DNA from: Drosophila persimilis | Lineage: Eukaryota; Arthropoda; Insecta; Diptera; Drosophilidae | Assembly (NCBI RefSeq): GCF_003286085.1 | Contig: NW_020825365.1 | Span: 310,001-374,000, forward strand | Reading direction: 5' to 3' | Length of the DNA stretch: 64,000 bases | In this document: positions 61,948 through 64,000 of the stretch, one piece after another | Layout of the letters: the number at the start of each line of letters is the position of its first letter | Numbering within the stretch: position 1 is the stretch's first letter | Program-made: the position numbers and the translations under genes | Notes under the pieces: generated by a model | Told to the model about the DNA's origin: nothing | Database searches by the model: none | The model's input: only the letters and a program-made list of their open reading frames with translations

Positions 61948-62087
61948 ATGAGTGATTCAAGAATGGACAAATTGGCCAGGATGGCGCCTCTGCCCCGCAC
62001 CCCACTGCTGACCATCTGGCTGGCCATCAATATGGCGCTGATCGCACAGGAAACGGGCCACAGACGGATCCACACAGTGCAGGCGGC
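61948..62087 (+). CDS. First coding exon of a secreted or membrane protein (partial gene)
   Basis: ATG in a good Drosophila context (CAGCACCATG) opens 46 codons plus 2 nt. It ends at a consensus donor, GGC|GTGAGTAC, with intron start 62088. Without splicing the frame hits TGA at once, which supports the donor. Residues 20-33 (LLTIWLAINMALIA) form a hydrophobic core after a basic N-terminus, so it reads as a signal peptide with likely cleavage near LIA-QE, or as a signal anchor. It is preceded by a long CAA-rich leader. The rest of the protein lies beyond the window, so the family cannot be named. Confidence 0.55.
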
Positions 62088-64000
62088 GTGAGTACACACT
62101 CCTTTTTATTCATTTTGACCAGTGATTATGCCACTCATGAGTGGCCAATGTTTGGGACATTTACTCAATTAGTGACATTTACAACTATCAATTAGGTTAA
62201 TAACATCATAGAGGGCCGTACACTGCGTATAATTCGCATTAAATAATGGCCCAAAATAATGGCTAGCACGGTCACCCAGAAACACAACACCACTCCTAGG
62301 CCATACCATTTCCTCCTACCGAAAACCCACTCTCTCTCCCTGAACAATGAAAAACTACATACAGTTGGCCAGTTATTATAACAATAAATTTGCTTTGGGG
62401 CTGGCACTTTGCTGCATTGGCCACGGCCCCGGCCCCGCTCCCGGTACCGGTCCGCCCCACAACCTTGGACGAGCGTCAGGCCGACAGGTGCGTGCCTGTG
62501 CGCTGTGTGTGCGCAATGTGTGTTTGTGTGTGTATTTGAGGTGTTTGCGACCCCCACAGGAGCCATAATTCATGGTAATTTATGATTATTCAAATCATTT
62601 TGCTGCAAAATGCGCTCAAAACTTTGTCGAGCGCTAATTAGCCAGTATGACAGCCTGTTTTGACCTGGTCCTAAATAAACGTTGAACTGTAGCTCTCTGA
62701 CAATTTGAATAAGTGCAGCCCATTTATTAGGCCAAGTTGGAGCTGGTGCTGGGGTCGGTGCTGGATCCAGCGCCATATCTACATCGTCATTGTCACATTT
62801 GCATGAGGCAGTCATTAAAATGGCAGCAGGGACTGAAAAATGACCACTGCCACTCGATGGTCTTGTAATTACTCACCCGTCAGCGGACACTGGGACACTC
62901 GACAGCAGACAGACAAATAGCGGACACCCAACTCTGAGTGTGGCCAGTGGCTATGTTTGTTTTTGGAAACAATTGTACAAGGATTCGTCTAGGTTCAGAG
63001 CCAGGGACTGCCCAACTGATTGGCACTTGTCAATCCCACACACGTGTATACAAACACACACACACACAGAGCGAGAAAGAGTGAGAGAAAGACACACCCT
63101 TCTGTCATCCTAGGGGATGGCAATGGCAGACCACAACCGCGGACAACACATTCGGACAACGCAAAGAAATTGCCGCATTTGTGGCATTAGTTGTCAACGT
63201 CACAGTTGCTGTTGCTGTTGCCACTGCCACTGCCGCAGCCGTCGCGTTCTGTCAACTTAATCACACAAATTATGCAGAGCCAGGGCTCTGGTTGCTGCTA
63301 GCTGTGGGTCTCTGGTCGGTTACTTTTTGTTCCTTTTTGGGGTTAGCACTCATTAGTAAATATTTAGGCGCCACACAGAACCACACAGAGCCACAAGCAT
63401 TTGCATAACATGGCAACCAGGCAAATTAGGCAAATCCAAAGGGGGCTAGGATGACTGCGACTCTGAAACCGAGTCCAAATCCGACTCTGACTTCCACTGC
63501 GACCAGAGCAACAACAACGACAACGACAGCGACATCGTTCTCAAGTACAAATGCACGTTTATGGGATTACACGATCGCGTGCCGGGACGCGGACGAGGAC
63601 GTAGACGAGGACACGGAGATACACGCGACGTGGCATGATGCCTGGGGCCTGGTGCCTTGTGGCTGTTGCTGTTGCTGAGCAAAAGCCGGAGCTGTAGCCG
63701 GAGCCGGATCGGAGAGTATAGCGTAACAGGAAGTCCAAAATCGAAAATGTCGTGGCAAAAGTCGGCAAAAGTCGAGACCGATTCTGAGGCGCAAACAGTT
63801 TTTTTGTTTATTTGGGCCAAAAGGCACTAGGCAGAGGCAGAAGCAATGGCAAAAGGGGAAAGGGGCAAAGGGAAACGGCAAAAGCATAGCAGCTCGAGCA
63901 AAAGTTTACGCTACTTTTTCATGCAACATTGCACAGGCGCCGCCACAAAGTACGAGTATGCAACACAAAATGACAGCATTGCCGAGTCAAAGTTCCAGGT
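62088..64000 (+). other. First intron of the last gene (continues past the window)
   Basis: Begins with GTGAGTAC and runs to the right edge with no recognisable coding exon. It contains a CA run near 63055-63068, CTG/GCC triplet tracts near 63205-63235 and generic unique DNA. Open frames such as 63181-63408 are Ala/Val/Thr-rich products of the triplet tracts. Confidence 0.45.

Overview
The window is insect nuclear DNA, almost certainly Drosophila. Two multi-exon genes encode proteins of Drosophila-type SLC6 and SLC45 transporters with short GT-AG introns. The intergenic DNA is full of microsatellites, and several copies of an INE-1/DINE-1/mini-me-type repeat carry the TA tract, conserved core and (GTCY)n layout. 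The repeat sequence and heavy microsatellite load make me think of the obscura group, but that is an impression, not a demonstration.

Layout: 1-14.9 kb is non-coding and microsatellite-rich. On the minus strand, 17289-14947 holds a five-coding-exon SLC6 (neurotransmitter:sodium symporter family) gene of the insect nutrient amino acid transporter type, predicted at 646 aa. A 3.7 kb spacer follows. On the plus strand, a TATA/Inr/DPE core promoter lies behind a long GA tract at about 20.86-21.03 kb. It leads into a long 5' leader and a three-coding-exon SLC45-type sugar transporter gene (23875-25809, predicted 600 aa). The two transporter genes are therefore divergently transcribed.

From 26 to 29.5 kb there is repeat-rich non-coding DNA. 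At 29551-34594 (minus strand) sits a full-length, apparently intact R1-clade non-LTR retrotransposon. It has a gag-like ORF1 with CCHC knuckles, an ORF2 with endonuclease and reverse transcriptase, a 37-nt A tail and a perfect 14-bp target-site duplication. It is inserted into an (ACAY)n-type microsatellite, as expected of Waldo-like elements.

From 34.6 to 60.2 kb the DNA is non-coding, with degenerate INE-1-like sequence (38.4-39.5 kb), one clear INE-1-like copy (42.1-42.6 kb) and an inverted pair of copies (49.8-51.3 kb). There are also two (ATACAT)n hexanucleotide arrays 2 kb apart. At 60.2-62.1 kb a long A/CAA-rich leader ends in a start codon and a 46-codon exon with a signal peptide or membrane anchor. 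I read this as the first coding exon of a plus-strand gene that continues past the window. Its leader holds three chained small ORFs.

I found no tRNA, rRNA, CRISPR array or prokaryotic-type system. Nothing here is clearly a new biological system. The best leads are the target-specific retrotransposon insertion, the chained upstream ORFs, tandem splice donors in the SLC6 gene, and the inverted INE-1-like pair.
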